DNA from: CG2-30-36-16 sp964372115
GTDB taxonomy: Bacteria; Bacteroidota; Ignavibacteria; Ignavibacteriales; Ignavibacteriaceae
NCBI GenBank assembly: GCA_964372115.1
Contig: CAYJPN010000064.1
Span: forward strand, 1-8,564
Length of the DNA stretch: 8,564 bases
Direction: 5' to 3'
In this document: one piece after another, positions 1-6,564 of the stretch
How the letters are laid out: the number at the start of each line of letters is the position of its first letter
Position numbering within the stretch: the first letter of the stretch is position 1
Program-made: the position numbers and the translations under genes
The notes under the pieces: model-generated
What the model was told of the DNA's origin: nothing
The model's input: only the letters and a program-made list of their open reading frames with translations
Databases searched by the model: none

Positions 1-1
1 T

Positions 2-73
2 GATGTTTGGCCTAAATATAAATATTTTTTTGGTTGCCGGCTATGCCGCGCTAAGATTGAATGGTTGAATTAA
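2..73 (+). other. Possible 3' tail of an upstream gene
   Basis: From base 2 a reading frame stays open for 23 codons (beginning DVWPKYKYFFGC) and stops with TAA at 71-73. It could be the end of a gene starting outside the window. A second frame (ATG at 3, stop near 66-68) gives an equally plausible short hydrophobic peptide, so the frame cannot be decided. The remainder to 269 shows no gene that I can support, only AT-rich spacer and a possible promoter. Confidence 0.2.
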
Positions 74-226
74 AAACATTCATCTTCATTCATTCATGCT
101 TTTTAGTCTTTTAGTTTGCAAATATTCTACCATATATTACAAGAATATTAGTGTTAAGGCACTAAAGGATGTGGTTAGGGAACTATAGTTTGCTTAATAT
201 GATGAATAATTTTATAAATTATTCTT

Positions 227-234
227 TATTTTTG
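227..234 (+). promoter_or_regulatory. Possible -7 element (TAnnTTTG) for the surface-polysaccharide pair
   Basis: TATTTTTG matches the Bacteroidota -7 consensus TAnnTTTG and lies 36 nt upstream of the ATG at 270. No convincing TTTG -33 partner is seen at the usual 17-23 nt distance, and the surroundings are AT-rich, so the match may be chance. Confidence 0.25.
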
Positions 235-269
235 TCCTTTCAAAAAAAAGATATAGAATTCAGTAAATA

Positions 270-1229
270 ATGGAAATAATAGAATATACCGGAGAGTGGA
301 AAGAAAAATGGGATAATTTTATCCTCGGTTCTAATAACGGAACTATGTTCCACATGCAAAAATTTTTTGATTATCACAAACCAAACAGATTTCAATTTAA
401 CCACTTAATATTTTTGGATAGAGGAGAAATTGCCGCTGTTCTGCCCGGAGGAACAAAAGACAACGGTCTTTATGAATCACCGATAGGCGCAAGCTACGGC
501 TCAATTGTTACGCCCGATGTAAAGTTTTCGCGCGCAATGGAAATTGTAACAACGCTTCTTGACTACAGCAAGAAACAAGGTTTAAAAGAATTGATGCTCA
601 CCTCTGCCCCAATTGTCTATGAAGCAGTTCAGAATCAAAATCTCGATTTCGCCATGCTTTGGTCAGGTTTTAATTACGATTTGCATTACATAAGCAGCGC
701 TATTAAACTCGATGACAGGGATATCATTTCACGGTTTCAACCAACCGTTAGACGGAATGTCCGTAAGTCAATCAAAAATCCCGATGTGAGGGTTGAGATG
801 AACGACCGCTATGATGAATTTTACCCGATACTAATCGAAAACAAGGCGCGCCATAATGTTAAACCGACGCACTCTTACGAAGATTTATTGAAGCTAAAAG
901 AACTGCTGCCCGATAACATCAAACTAATTATGGTTTATTATAAAGATGAACCAATTGCAGGCTCTAATTTATTTATTGCCAATAATCAGGTATCGCTCTG
1001 CTTTTATAATATGCTTCGTTACGAATTTGAATATTTAAAGCCGATACATCGCGTAATGTACGAAGTTATAAAATGGTCGACTGCAGAAGGTTATCAGTAT
1101 GTTGATATTGGTGTTTCGCAGGATACAAAAGCAGAAAACCCGATGACCCCGAGTTACAGTCTGATAGACTTCAAAGAAAAGTTTGATGCCAAAACTGTAA
1201 TGCGGAATACTTTTTATATAAAACTCTAA
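270..1229 (+). CDS. FemAB/GNAT-fold acyltransferase (peptidoglycan-bridge or polysaccharide type)
   Basis: This 319-residue protein has the length and layout of FemAB-like proteins with a C-terminal GNAT (Acetyltransf_6-type) domain. The N-terminal half carries the family's early pattern (NNGTMFHMQKFFDYHK, residues 22-37) and a GASYGSIV segment at 73-80. The C-terminal half, about residues 150-319, has the basic RRNVRKSIK stretch at 161-169, a beta-strand core near IKLIMVYYKDEPIAGSNLF, and the typical ending DIGVSQDTKAENP followed by a SLIDFKEKFDA segment. Such proteins transfer an amino acid or acyl group to cell-wall or polysaccharide precursors at the cytoplasmic face of the membrane; the substrate here is unknown. 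No signal peptide or membrane span is visible. The start lacks a clear ribosome-binding site. The next gene begins 5 nt after the stop, so the two are probably cotranscribed. Confidence 0.8.
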   Translation: MEIIEYTGEWKEKWDNFILGSNNGTMFHMQKFFDYHKPNRFQFNHLIFLDRGEIAAVLPGGTKDNGLYESPIGASYGSIVTPDVKFSRAMEIVTTLLDYSKKQGLKELMLTSAPIVYEAVQNQNLDFAMLWSGFNYDLHYISSAIKLDDRDIISRFQPTVRRNVRKSIKNPDVRVEMNDRYDEFYPILIENKARHNVKPTHSYEDLLKLKELLPDNIKLIMVYYKDEPIAGSNLFIANNQVSLCFYNMLRYEFEYLKPIHRVMYEVIKWSTAEGYQYVDIGVSQDTKAENPMTPSYSLIDFKEKFDAKTVMRNTFYIKL

Positions 1230-1234
1230 CAAAT

Positions 1235-2353
1235 ATGAAAAAAAACAGACGGGTCGTAATTGCGTTTCTCGGCAATTTTAATTACGACTCACGCTGTCTA
1301 AACCTGTATCATTCATTTAGCCAGCGCGGTTATGATGTTAAAGTAACTTCCTTCGATTGGCTTACCACAAATTTTAAAGAACAAAAGGGCGATGTTAGTG
1401 TTCACAAACTTGAAAAAAAATCATCACTAATTTTTTACCTAAAATTTGCTAGTCTGTTAACAATAAAACTCCTGCAAACAAAGGCTGATTATTATTTTGC
1501 CGAAGATATTTACACATTACCTTTTGTGGTTTTAATTGCAAAATTAAAAGGAGGTAAAGTTTTTTATGACTCGAGAGAATTGTATGGTTTCCTTGCCGGT
1601 TTGCGTGAAAAAAAAAATATTCAAAAAATTCTTTTTAATATAGAAACCTTTTTTATACGATATGCATATATGGTTATTGTCACTGGGGAGATGGATTCTG
1701 ATTTTATAAAAAAGCAGTATAAAATTAATAATACAATTGTCATTAGAAATCTCCCCCTTTATCAACCCATAGATTCTCAATATAATTTTCACAAAGCTTT
1801 TTCATTAAATGAAAAAATAAAAATTCTTCTGTACCAGGGAGTGGTTTTGCATGGCAGGGGTTTAAGTTTGCTTTTTGAAGTACTAAAAAAAATTGAGAAT
1901 ACCGTATTGGTAGTTGTTGGAGAAGGTGAACACAAAAAATTTTATGAAGAAGCGGCAATCACTTCAGGTATAAGCAACCGGGTTTATTTTATAGGAAAGG
2001 TACCGCAAAGACTCCTCATAAATTACACCGCGGGTGCTGATATTGGTTGTGCACTGATTGAAAATATTAGTCTTAGTTATTATTACGCACTTCCCAACAA
2101 ACTTTTTGAGTACATCCAGGCTGGTTTACCTGTAATAGCAAGTAACCTTCCGCAAATGAAAAAAATTGTCGATGATTATAATATCGGGTACTCAGTTGAC
2201 CCTGAGAATAAAAACGAAATAATTGAAGCTGTCGAAAAATTGATAAATGATAACTCAAGATTTGCTGAATTAAAATCTAACTGCCTCAATGCCGCCGTTG
2301 AGCTTAATTGGGATAAGGAGATAAAAAAGTTATTCGATTATTTGGATGGATAA
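1235..2353 (+). CDS. Glycosyltransferase, GT4-like (GT-B fold)
   Basis: The 372-residue protein has the usual length of a GT-B glycosyltransferase. The N-terminal Rossmann-like domain begins RRVVIAFLGNFNYDSR with the acceptor-side pattern ending RGYDVKVTSF (31-40). The C-terminal nucleotide-sugar domain shows YQGVVLHGRGL (200-210), VLVVVGEGE (224-232), VYFIGKVP (250-257) and the GT4 donor-binding segment PNKLFEYIQAGLPVIAS (287-303), in which E292 would contact the nucleotide-sugar ribose and phosphates. It would transfer a sugar from a nucleotide donor to a lipid-linked or polysaccharide acceptor on the cytoplasmic side of the inner membrane. Sugar and linkage cannot be predicted. It directly follows the FemAB-like gene (5-nt gap), which points to a surface polysaccharide or exopolysaccharide locus continuing upstream of the window. 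No terminator hairpin is obvious after it. Confidence 0.85.
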   Translation: MKKNRRVVIAFLGNFNYDSRCLNLYHSFSQRGYDVKVTSFDWLTTNFKEQKGDVSVHKLEKKSSLIFYLKFASLLTIKLLQTKADYYFAEDIYTLPFVVLIAKLKGGKVFYDSRELYGFLAGLREKKNIQKILFNIETFFIRYAYMVIVTGEMDSDFIKKQYKINNTIVIRNLPLYQPIDSQYNFHKAFSLNEKIKILLYQGVVLHGRGLSLLFEVLKKIENTVLVVVGEGEHKKFYEEAAITSGISNRVYFIGKVPQRLLINYTAGADIGCALIENISLSYYYALPNKLFEYIQAGLPVIASNLPQMKKIVDDYNIGYSVDPENKNEIIEAVEKLINDNSRFAELKSNCLNAAVELNWDKEIKKLFDYLDG

Positions 2354-2412
2354 TTGGATTTTAGATTCAACGAGTGCGTGAAATTATTGTCTAATTTGGT
2401 GTGGTTGTAACG

Positions 2413-2443
2413 TTGTAAATTGCTCTATTTGGGTTTAATTTTG
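2413..2443 (+). promoter_or_regulatory. Possible Bacteroidota-type promoter for the tRNA gene
   Basis: TAATTTTG at 2436-2443 fits the TAnnTTTG -7 consensus, and a TTG at 2413-2415 lies 20 nt upstream, within the 17-23 nt spacing of the -33 element. The tRNA begins 37 nt further on, leaving a plausible short 5' leader. Evidence is by pattern only. Confidence 0.35.
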
Positions 2444-2480
2444 TGGTAGCTTTACTGATTAATTTGTTCATTATTTTTAT

Positions 2481-2553
2481 GGGGCTATAGCTCAGATGGA
2501 AGAGCGATACGTTCGCAACGTATAGGTCAAGGGTTCGAGTCCCTTTAGCTCCA
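2481..2553 (+). tRNA. tRNA-Ala (anticodon CGC)
   Basis: A complete 73-nt cloverleaf can be folded by eye. The acceptor stem GGGGCTA pairs with TAGCTCC, including the G3:U70 wobble that defines alanine tRNAs. The D arm is GCTC/GAGC with an 8-nt loop. The anticodon stem ATACG/CGTAT encloses loop TTCGCAA, with anticodon CGC at 2514-2516. The variable loop is 5 nt, the T arm is AAGGG/CCCTT with loop TTCGAGT, and the discriminator base is A at 2553. The 3' CCA is not encoded (CAA follows), so it must be added after transcription. This isoacceptor reads only GCG codons. The gene stands alone, between the glycosyltransferase and a nuclease gene. Confidence 0.95.
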
Positions 2554-2621
2554 CAAAAACGCTTATAATATTAGCATTGACAGAACCGTCTTTAAATATT
2601 CTAACGTTAAAATATAAAAGT

Positions 2622-2658
2622 CTATCAAATATTATATTTCTTGAATCTTTTTTGATAG
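2622..2658. repeat. 8-bp inverted repeat between the tRNA and nuclease genes
   Basis: CTATCAAA at 2622-2629 and TTTGATAG at 2651-2658 are perfectly complementary around a 21-nt AT-rich spacer. It may be a weak hairpin ending the tRNA transcript or an operator for the nuclease gene 65 nt downstream. In sequence this AT-rich a chance match is also possible. Confidence 0.3.
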
Positions 2659-2723
2659 TTTATTTCATATTCGTTTTTGCTTAGAAAACTTTTTGAATTG
2701 TTCACTTTAATTGGGAGAATATC

Positions 2724-3482
2724 TTGTTCGCCGTACATGATGATATATATTTAGAAGAGTCTAATCACACTTACACACTCAAAAATGATCCCGATTTTGA
2801 ATTTACAAGCTGCACAACATTTGTAGATTTATTTTTCGCCCCATTTGATCGAATTGGTATCGCCAATCGGTTAACAACTTCACACCCGGATTATATCGGT
2901 ACATCTCCACAAGAGTTAGTCGCCGTTTGGGATAAATCCGCTCAAGAGGGGACAGAGGTACATTTACAAATTGACAACTTTATCAAAAATAAAACAATCC
3001 CTACAAGTTCAAAAGCGTTACTCGCTGTTCAATGGTTAAGAGATAAGGCCTTAGTAAATAATCCCCTCTTTTCCGAAACAATAATTTATTCCAAAGAAAT
3101 TAAAATCGCCGGTACGGTTGATTTACTTGTCTATAACCAATTCAATAACACTTATGATATTTACGATTGGAAGACTTCAAAAAAAATTGATCAAAGGGCA
3201 TATAATTATAAATGCGGAATTTACAATGCCACAAAAAACATAGCAGATTGCAACTATTTCCATTATGTTCTTCAATTATCTCTCTATCGTTATATTTTAG
3301 AAAAATATTATAATATTTCGGTAAACAAACTCACTATATTACATATAAACGATTTCGGCATAACTCCCTACGAATGCGATTATTTCAAGTCCACCATCGA
3401 ACTAATGTTTGTGGAAAACTTAAATTGTCTAAGAGAAAATTTTGAAAACGGACTTACTAAAGACTATTTAAACAATTTTTAA
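2724..3482 (+). CDS. PD-(D/E)XK superfamily nuclease (RecB/phage exonuclease-like)
   Basis: This 252-residue protein shows the motif order of RecB/Cas4/lambda-exonuclease-type PD-(D/E)XK enzymes: motif I GTEVH (76-80), then IIYSKEIKIAGTVDLLVY (120-137) with D133 as a metal ligand, IYDWKTSK (146-153) giving the D148-X-K150 catalytic pair, and the QLSLYRYIL helix (184-192) with the family's conserved Gln. The expected activity is Mg2+-dependent DNA cleavage or resection; the partner is unknown. The N-terminus (HTYTLKND, then a TSCTTFVDLFF segment) resembles phage or plasmid exonucleases of this superfamily. No ATG fits this frame. The TTG at 2724 is chosen because GGGAG (2713-2717) sits 6 nt upstream and an in-frame TGA at 2694-2696 limits extension. 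It lies 170 bp downstream of tRNA-Ala without partner genes such as a recombinase, and may be cargo or a remnant of an integrated element. Confidence 0.75.
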   Translation: MFAVHDDIYLEESNHTYTLKNDPDFEFTSCTTFVDLFFAPFDRIGIANRLTTSHPDYIGTSPQELVAVWDKSAQEGTEVHLQIDNFIKNKTIPTSSKALLAVQWLRDKALVNNPLFSETIIYSKEIKIAGTVDLLVYNQFNNTYDIYDWKTSKKIDQRAYNYKCGIYNATKNIADCNYFHYVLQLSLYRYILEKYYNISVNKLTILHINDFGITPYECDYFKSTIELMFVENLNCLRENFENGLTKDYLNNF

Positions 3483-3771
3483 AAGATAAATTTTAAAGAC
3501 AAATTAATATTTGCTTCTGTTACCCGGCAATCAATGCCAAAGTAAAACCAATCACCGCTCCGCCATCTCCCAAAACCAAAATCGCTTCTAAAAGTGGAGT
3601 GATTCAATTAATAATTTTTCGATGGCAACACCCGGCATATCAATCTGTGTCATCAATAACGTATTCACCCGCAAAATAATTAAAATTCGGTACTGTCTTA
3701 TCAGTTTCAGTTATTCTCAATCCCATAATCGAAATAAATAAATCATTGTATGCATACGAATAATTTTTTCA
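3479..3771 (-). pseudogene. Possible decayed gene remnant on the minus strand
   Basis: Minus-strand translation gives protein-like stretches in shifting frames. A 42-codon open stretch (3643-3768) includes NDLFISIMGLRITETD and FNYFAGEYVIDDTD. A 21-codon ATG frame (3588-3653) begins MTQIDMPGVAIEKLL. A third stretch (3479-3607) includes DFGFGRWRSGDWFYFG and ends INLSLKFIF, an alternating-hydrophobic ending in Phe like outer-membrane beta-barrel C-termini. A competing frame over the same bases gives a hydrophobic LVLGDGGAVIGFTLALIAG segment. This would fit a frameshifted gene 3' end, but the true frame is not decidable, no family was recognised, and chance translation is a serious alternative. 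Its end overlaps the nuclease stop codon. Confidence 0.25.
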
Positions 3772-3807
3772 CTCATTGACATGTTCGTAACTGACGTATT
3801 TAAAACA

Positions 3808-3838
3808 AAAAGCCCCCGCCAGGGTTGCAGGGGCTTTT
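3808..3838 (-). terminator. Strong rho-independent terminator, probably bidirectional
   Basis: AAAAGCCCC (3808-3816) pairs perfectly with GGGGCTTTT (3830-3838) around a 13-nt loop. Read on the minus strand, the stem runs into TTTTTGTTTT, a good U-tract, so it would end transcription coming from the amidohydrolase gene at 4080, about 240 nt upstream on that strand. The plus-strand side also has a TTTT tract and could stop transcription from the nuclease gene. Confidence 0.8.
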
Positions 3839-3850
3839 AAATGTGTTAAA

Positions 3851-3874
3851 GGTCTCGGCAATCCTGCCGAGTAC
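3851..3874. repeat. GC-rich stem-loop next to the terminator
   Basis: CTCGGCA (3854-3860) and TGCCGAG (3865-3871) form a perfect 7-bp stem with loop ATCC. GGT/ACC outside extends it by 3 bp after a one-base bulge. It has no U-tract, so it may be an mRNA 3'-end stabilising structure or a small dispersed repeat. Confidence 0.5.
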
Positions 3875-4079
3875 CAAAATTATTTTCATCTGAGCATTCA
3901 ACTCAGACAATTGAAATGTACAAATCAAAAACCAAAAAATCAATACCCACAAAAAAAAAATTATTAAGTCTTACATACTCAACCTTTGGCAACTTCCACT
4001 TTTGTTTTAAGTTTCCGCTTGAGTAATAACGTAAATATACATGAGTTCGACACTGCATTACAGTTGCGCGTTCGTACAT

Positions 4080-4901
4080 TTATAATTTTAGTAATCTTCT
4101 CATGTTTTCTCCTAAGATCATGTCTCTGTCTTTGGATGAAATATTTAGGCTTTTGATTTTTTTCATGTATTTGTCAATGTTATCTTTACCATAAGGAGTG
4201 TCTGTGCCAAATGTGATTTTGTCAATTCCGGTAAATTGTATTGCATCCATAAGTCTTTTGGCTGAAATCAGTTGAGGACACGATGAATCAAAATATAAGT
4301 TATCATCCTTGAAATTTTCTTTTATAAATAATTCCAACCCAAATAGATGTGCAATAATTAATTTTAAATTTGGATGATTTCTTTTGTAATCAATTATCTT
4401 GAGCACTTCTGCATCCGAATCAGGATGTATAAATAATGGCAACTCTTTTTTTTCAGTCCAGAATGCCACTTCTCTAAAGAAACTTGAATCAACAGAAAAT
4501 GTTTCCCAGCATTGATGTAGTTTAACTCCATGAAACCCCCATTCAGTGTACTTTTTCTCAAGAAAATCTGTGATGTTTTTTGTCTGTGAGGTAATCCAAA
4601 TAAACTGAATAATACGACCATTAGCTTTTTGTTTCAAATGGAAAACAAATTCATTTCCTGCTGGAATTTCCTTTACTTTACCGGAAAGTTTAATAGCTAT
4701 TTTAGAAATAAAATTGGTAACCTTAAGAACGTTATGTTTAGGAAATATCCTGGAAAAATTCGGGAGCGGATAACTTGTTTTGCTATTCAATTCTCCTGGA
4801 ACTAAAATTACTTTATCAATACCCCATTTATCAATAGTTTCAATTAAACTATCAGAGGTGAGGTATTCGCCACAAGCATGTGAATGCCCATCAATTATCA
4901 T
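4080..4901 (-). CDS. Metal-dependent amidohydrolase (Amidohydro_2-like TIM barrel)
   Basis: The 273-residue protein has the ordered metal-ligand signature of the amidohydrolase superfamily. DGHSH (residues 4-8) gives H6 and H8 at the end of strand 1. GVKLH (125-129) follows, then LFIHPDSD with H159, LIIAHLFG with H185, and FGTDTPYG with D234, the catalytic-base position. Length and the compact N-terminus, starting directly at the HxH strand, match the amidohydrolase_2 (COG2159-type) branch, which includes decarboxylases and C-C or C-N hydrolases. The substrate cannot be assigned. It is expected to be cytoplasmic, with no signal peptide. The start codon has only a weak GAG upstream. It lies on the same strand as the flavoprotein gene, 202 nt upstream, too far to claim an operon. 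The terminator at 3808-3838 probably ends its transcript. Confidence 0.8.
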   Translation of the reverse strand: MIIDGHSHACGEYLTSDSLIETIDKWGIDKVILVPGELNSKTSYPLPNFSRIFPKHNVLKVTNFISKIAIKLSGKVKEIPAGNEFVFHLKQKANGRIIQFIWITSQTKNITDFLEKKYTEWGFHGVKLHQCWETFSVDSSFFREVAFWTEKKELPLFIHPDSDAEVLKIIDYKRNHPNLKLIIAHLFGLELFIKENFKDDNLYFDSSCPQLISAKRLMDAIQFTGIDKITFGTDTPYGKDNIDKYMKKIKSLNISSKDRDMILGENMRRLLKL

Positions 4902-4930
4902 ATCAGTATCTCATTATCAATATGTTATCA

Positions 4931-4948
4931 TAGCGCGGCAAGCCGCAA
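4931..4948 (-). repeat. Short GC-rich palindromic motif, also present near base 34
   Basis: TAGCGCGGCAAGCCGCAA is GC-rich in an AT-rich gap and contains GCGG/CCGC arms around CAAG. Its reverse complement matches bases 34-53 (TTGCCGGCTATGCCGCGCTA) with only two single-base gaps. It may be a dispersed intergenic repeat or a weak hairpin in the 5' leader of the amidohydrolase gene. Two copies in one window do not prove a family. Confidence 0.35.
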
Positions 4949-5103
4949 GTTCTACGTGGAAAGTATAAAGTATAAAATTCAAAGCGAATTAGAATTTCAA
5001 AACAAGAAAAATATTTTGACATAAAAAACAAAGATTTACATTCCAATACTTTAGTATGACGCCCAATTTACATTACACTATTATTTTTATAACAAGAATT
5101 AGT

Positions 5104-6087
5104 CTATATTAAATGGCAATTTAGATAATCTGTACAAATTTTTGTCATCGCATTGCGAGATGAATTAAAAGCCCAAATAATTGAGCCCCCTTTTCCACCT
5201 GCGGTCAAATCGCCGAGTAAAAATAATCCACGAACAGAAGTTTCGTGATGTTCTTTTAAAACCGGATTCTCTCCATCAAATTCAATCCTTATCATTTTTA
5301 AAAAGTTGGAAGGAGTTGTTCCGCCAAGTGCAAGCACTACATTTTCATAACTTTGCGCAGGAAATTTATCATCCTTAAAAGTTACAAACGGTCTTCCTTC
5401 TTTATCTTCAATTGAAAGAACTTCAGACTCATACAAAATATTTACTTTACTTTCCTTTTCAAGTGTTAAAATACTCGTCCGGTTAATTTCATTCATCCTG
5501 GAAAATTCCTTTTTCCGGTAGCTTAAAGAAACTGCATTACCGGATTGCAGCAGGTACTGGCAGTATTCCGAAGCAGAATCCCCGCCGCCGACAACAAGAG
5601 TTTTTGAGTTTGACATTTCTTTTGATGTTACGTCGAAGAAAACAAAGTTTTTTAGCGATGCAGGAATTTTGTATTCAGGCTTATTCGGTTTACCAAGTAT
5701 ACCTATTGCTATAGTAATTATTTTTGTATGGTATTCATGTTTGTTTGTGTAAACTATAAACGATTTGTCTTCATTTTGATGAATCTTCCAAACTGTTTCC
5801 CCATATTTTACTTGAAGATGATTTTCTTCAATCGCTTTATCAAGATATGAAATCGTTTCGTGTTTAGTTGAATCGGGAATACACATAACACCTGTACACT
5901 TTGCTTCAAATCCTTTAAAATTAGCTGTAACTAATTTATTATCTGGGTAATACTTTTTAATTGTAAATGAATGCTCTTCAGCCTTCTCAATCAATATAAT
6001 TTTTGATGAATCAATACCTGATTTAACTGCTTCCACGGCCATGCTGATGCCGGCAGGCCCCGCACCTATAATAAGAATATCGTGCAT
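5104..6087 (-). CDS. Thioredoxin-reductase-like FAD/NAD(P)H oxidoreductase lacking the redox CXXC
   Basis: This 327-residue flavoprotein has a two-Rossmann arrangement like thioredoxin reductase and YpdA-type enzymes. The N-terminal FAD-binding motif is ILIIGAGPAG (4-13), with IILIEK ending the next strand. The NAD(P)-binding motif is TLVVGGGDSASEY (163-175). The late FAD motif is GLFLLGDLTAGGKGG (287-301). The active-site CXXC that thioredoxin reductases carry in the middle NAD(P) domain is absent: at that place only a single Cys (C176) follows SASEY. It is therefore more likely a ferredoxin/flavodoxin-NADP reductase-like, bacillithiol-reductase-like (YpdA) or uncharacterised electron-transfer enzyme than a thioredoxin reductase. 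AAAGGA ends about 7 nt before the ATG (TCCTTT at 6094-6099 on the plus strand), a good ribosome-binding site. It is cytoplasmic by sequence. Confidence 0.8.
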   Translation of the reverse strand: MHDILIIGAGPAGISMAVEAVKSGIDSSKIILIEKAEEHSFTIKKYYPDNKLVTANFKGFEAKCTGVMCIPDSTKHETISYLDKAIEENHLQVKYGETVWKIHQNEDKSFIVYTNKHEYHTKIITIAIGILGKPNKPEYKIPASLKNFVFFDVTSKEMSNSKTLVVGGGDSASEYCQYLLQSGNAVSLSYRKKEFSRMNEINRTSILTLEKESKVNILYESEVLSIEDKEGRPFVTFKDDKFPAQSYENVVLALGGTTPSNFLKMIRIEFDGENPVLKEHHETSVRGLFLLGDLTAGGKGGSIIWAFNSSRNAMTKICTDYLNCHLI

Positions 6088-6412
6088 TTAAATTCCTTTA
6101 AAATCTAAAACAATAATTTTCATGCAAAGTTCGGGTCTACAGATGAATATTTCAAGCATATATTTAGAATTATGCCCGTCATCACGGTTTTGTGAGTAGT
6201 GTTTAAGCTGAGCATAGATCCATTATAATTTTAATCCATTTCGGAACTTCCTTAATATCAGAAAAATATTTTTCCTTTTTACAACGATAGTTCCATCATA
6301 AATTTTCATTTATTCTTTTTTTTATCCGGCTAATTTTTGCAATAATTATCACTTTATTATCATATTAAATTTTAATCTTGTGTTCAGTACTTAATAGCTG
6401 GCTGACCATTAT
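6088..6412. other. Intergenic stretch without an intact gene
   Basis: This AT-rich stretch holds the ribosome-binding site of the flavoprotein gene at its low end and borders the first attC-like element at its high end. On the minus strand two short frames look protein-like: a 28-codon ATG frame (6223-6309) beginning MKIYDGTIVVKR, and an overlapping frame ending at 6203 that reads KYFSDIKEVPKWIKIIMDL. They could be one small gene broken by a frameshift in the A-rich run, but neither is long enough to call. Confidence 0.4.
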
Positions 6413-6546
6413 GCCTAACAGTTTTATGGTATAGTGTTTTGCGGGATTACGAGGCGATTTCCTATCAGGATGCACCGGTTTTTTTTCGAGCCACAAACCT
6501 TCGCAAACCGCTGAAACCCGCATTTCCATTATATCATATGTTGGGC
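6413..6546 (-). repeat. attC-like recombination site 1
   Basis: The ends carry GCCTAAC (6413-6419) and GTTGGGC (6540-6546), fitting the attC boxes RYYYAAC and GTTRRRY and complementary to each other apart from one G:T. Inside, the two arms remain complementary: TGATATAATGG on one arm matches TGGTATAGTG on the other with one unpaired G, followed by TGCGGG on both. An extrahelical base of this kind is characteristic of folded attC sites. Bases 6426-6457 match 7473-7504 at 31 of 32 positions. The toroid gene stops 18 nt away, giving the minus-strand orientation. Confidence 0.65.
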
Positions 6547-6564
6547 GTAATATTTATTTGTTTA

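Larger units (their letters stand above)
3772..4079. other. Intergenic stretch without an intact gene (terminator and hairpins)
   Basis: Apart from the terminator at 3808-3838 and the hairpin at 3854-3871, I see only a weak 6-bp inverted repeat (TCTGAG 3889-3894 with CTCAGA 3902-3907) and AT-rich sequence with an A-run near 3950-3960. No reading frame with protein-like composition was found here. Confidence 0.6.

Noticed and set aside
2481..3482. CRISPR-associated Cas4 reading of the nuclease
   Set aside because: No cysteine cluster for an iron-sulfur site, no other cas genes and no repeat-spacer array are in the window.
4028..4079. attC-like ends (GCGCAAC and GTTATTA on the minus strand) just after the amidohydrolase gene
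   Set aside because: The arms between them do not pair beyond a few bases, and nothing matches the two clear sites, so I do not extend the cassette array to this gene.
4394..4621. 75-codon minus-strand frame inside the amidohydrolase gene
   Set aside because: It is an alternative frame of the same DNA; the metal-ligand motifs are all in the longer frame.
4902..5103. GACGCCCAA near 5057 as an R box between the amidohydrolase and flavoprotein genes
   Set aside because: It lacks the AAC end and no complementary partner box is present at attC distance.
5181..5378. 65-codon plus-strand open frame antisense to the flavoprotein gene
   Set aside because: It lies wholly opposite a well-supported gene in conserved coding sequence.
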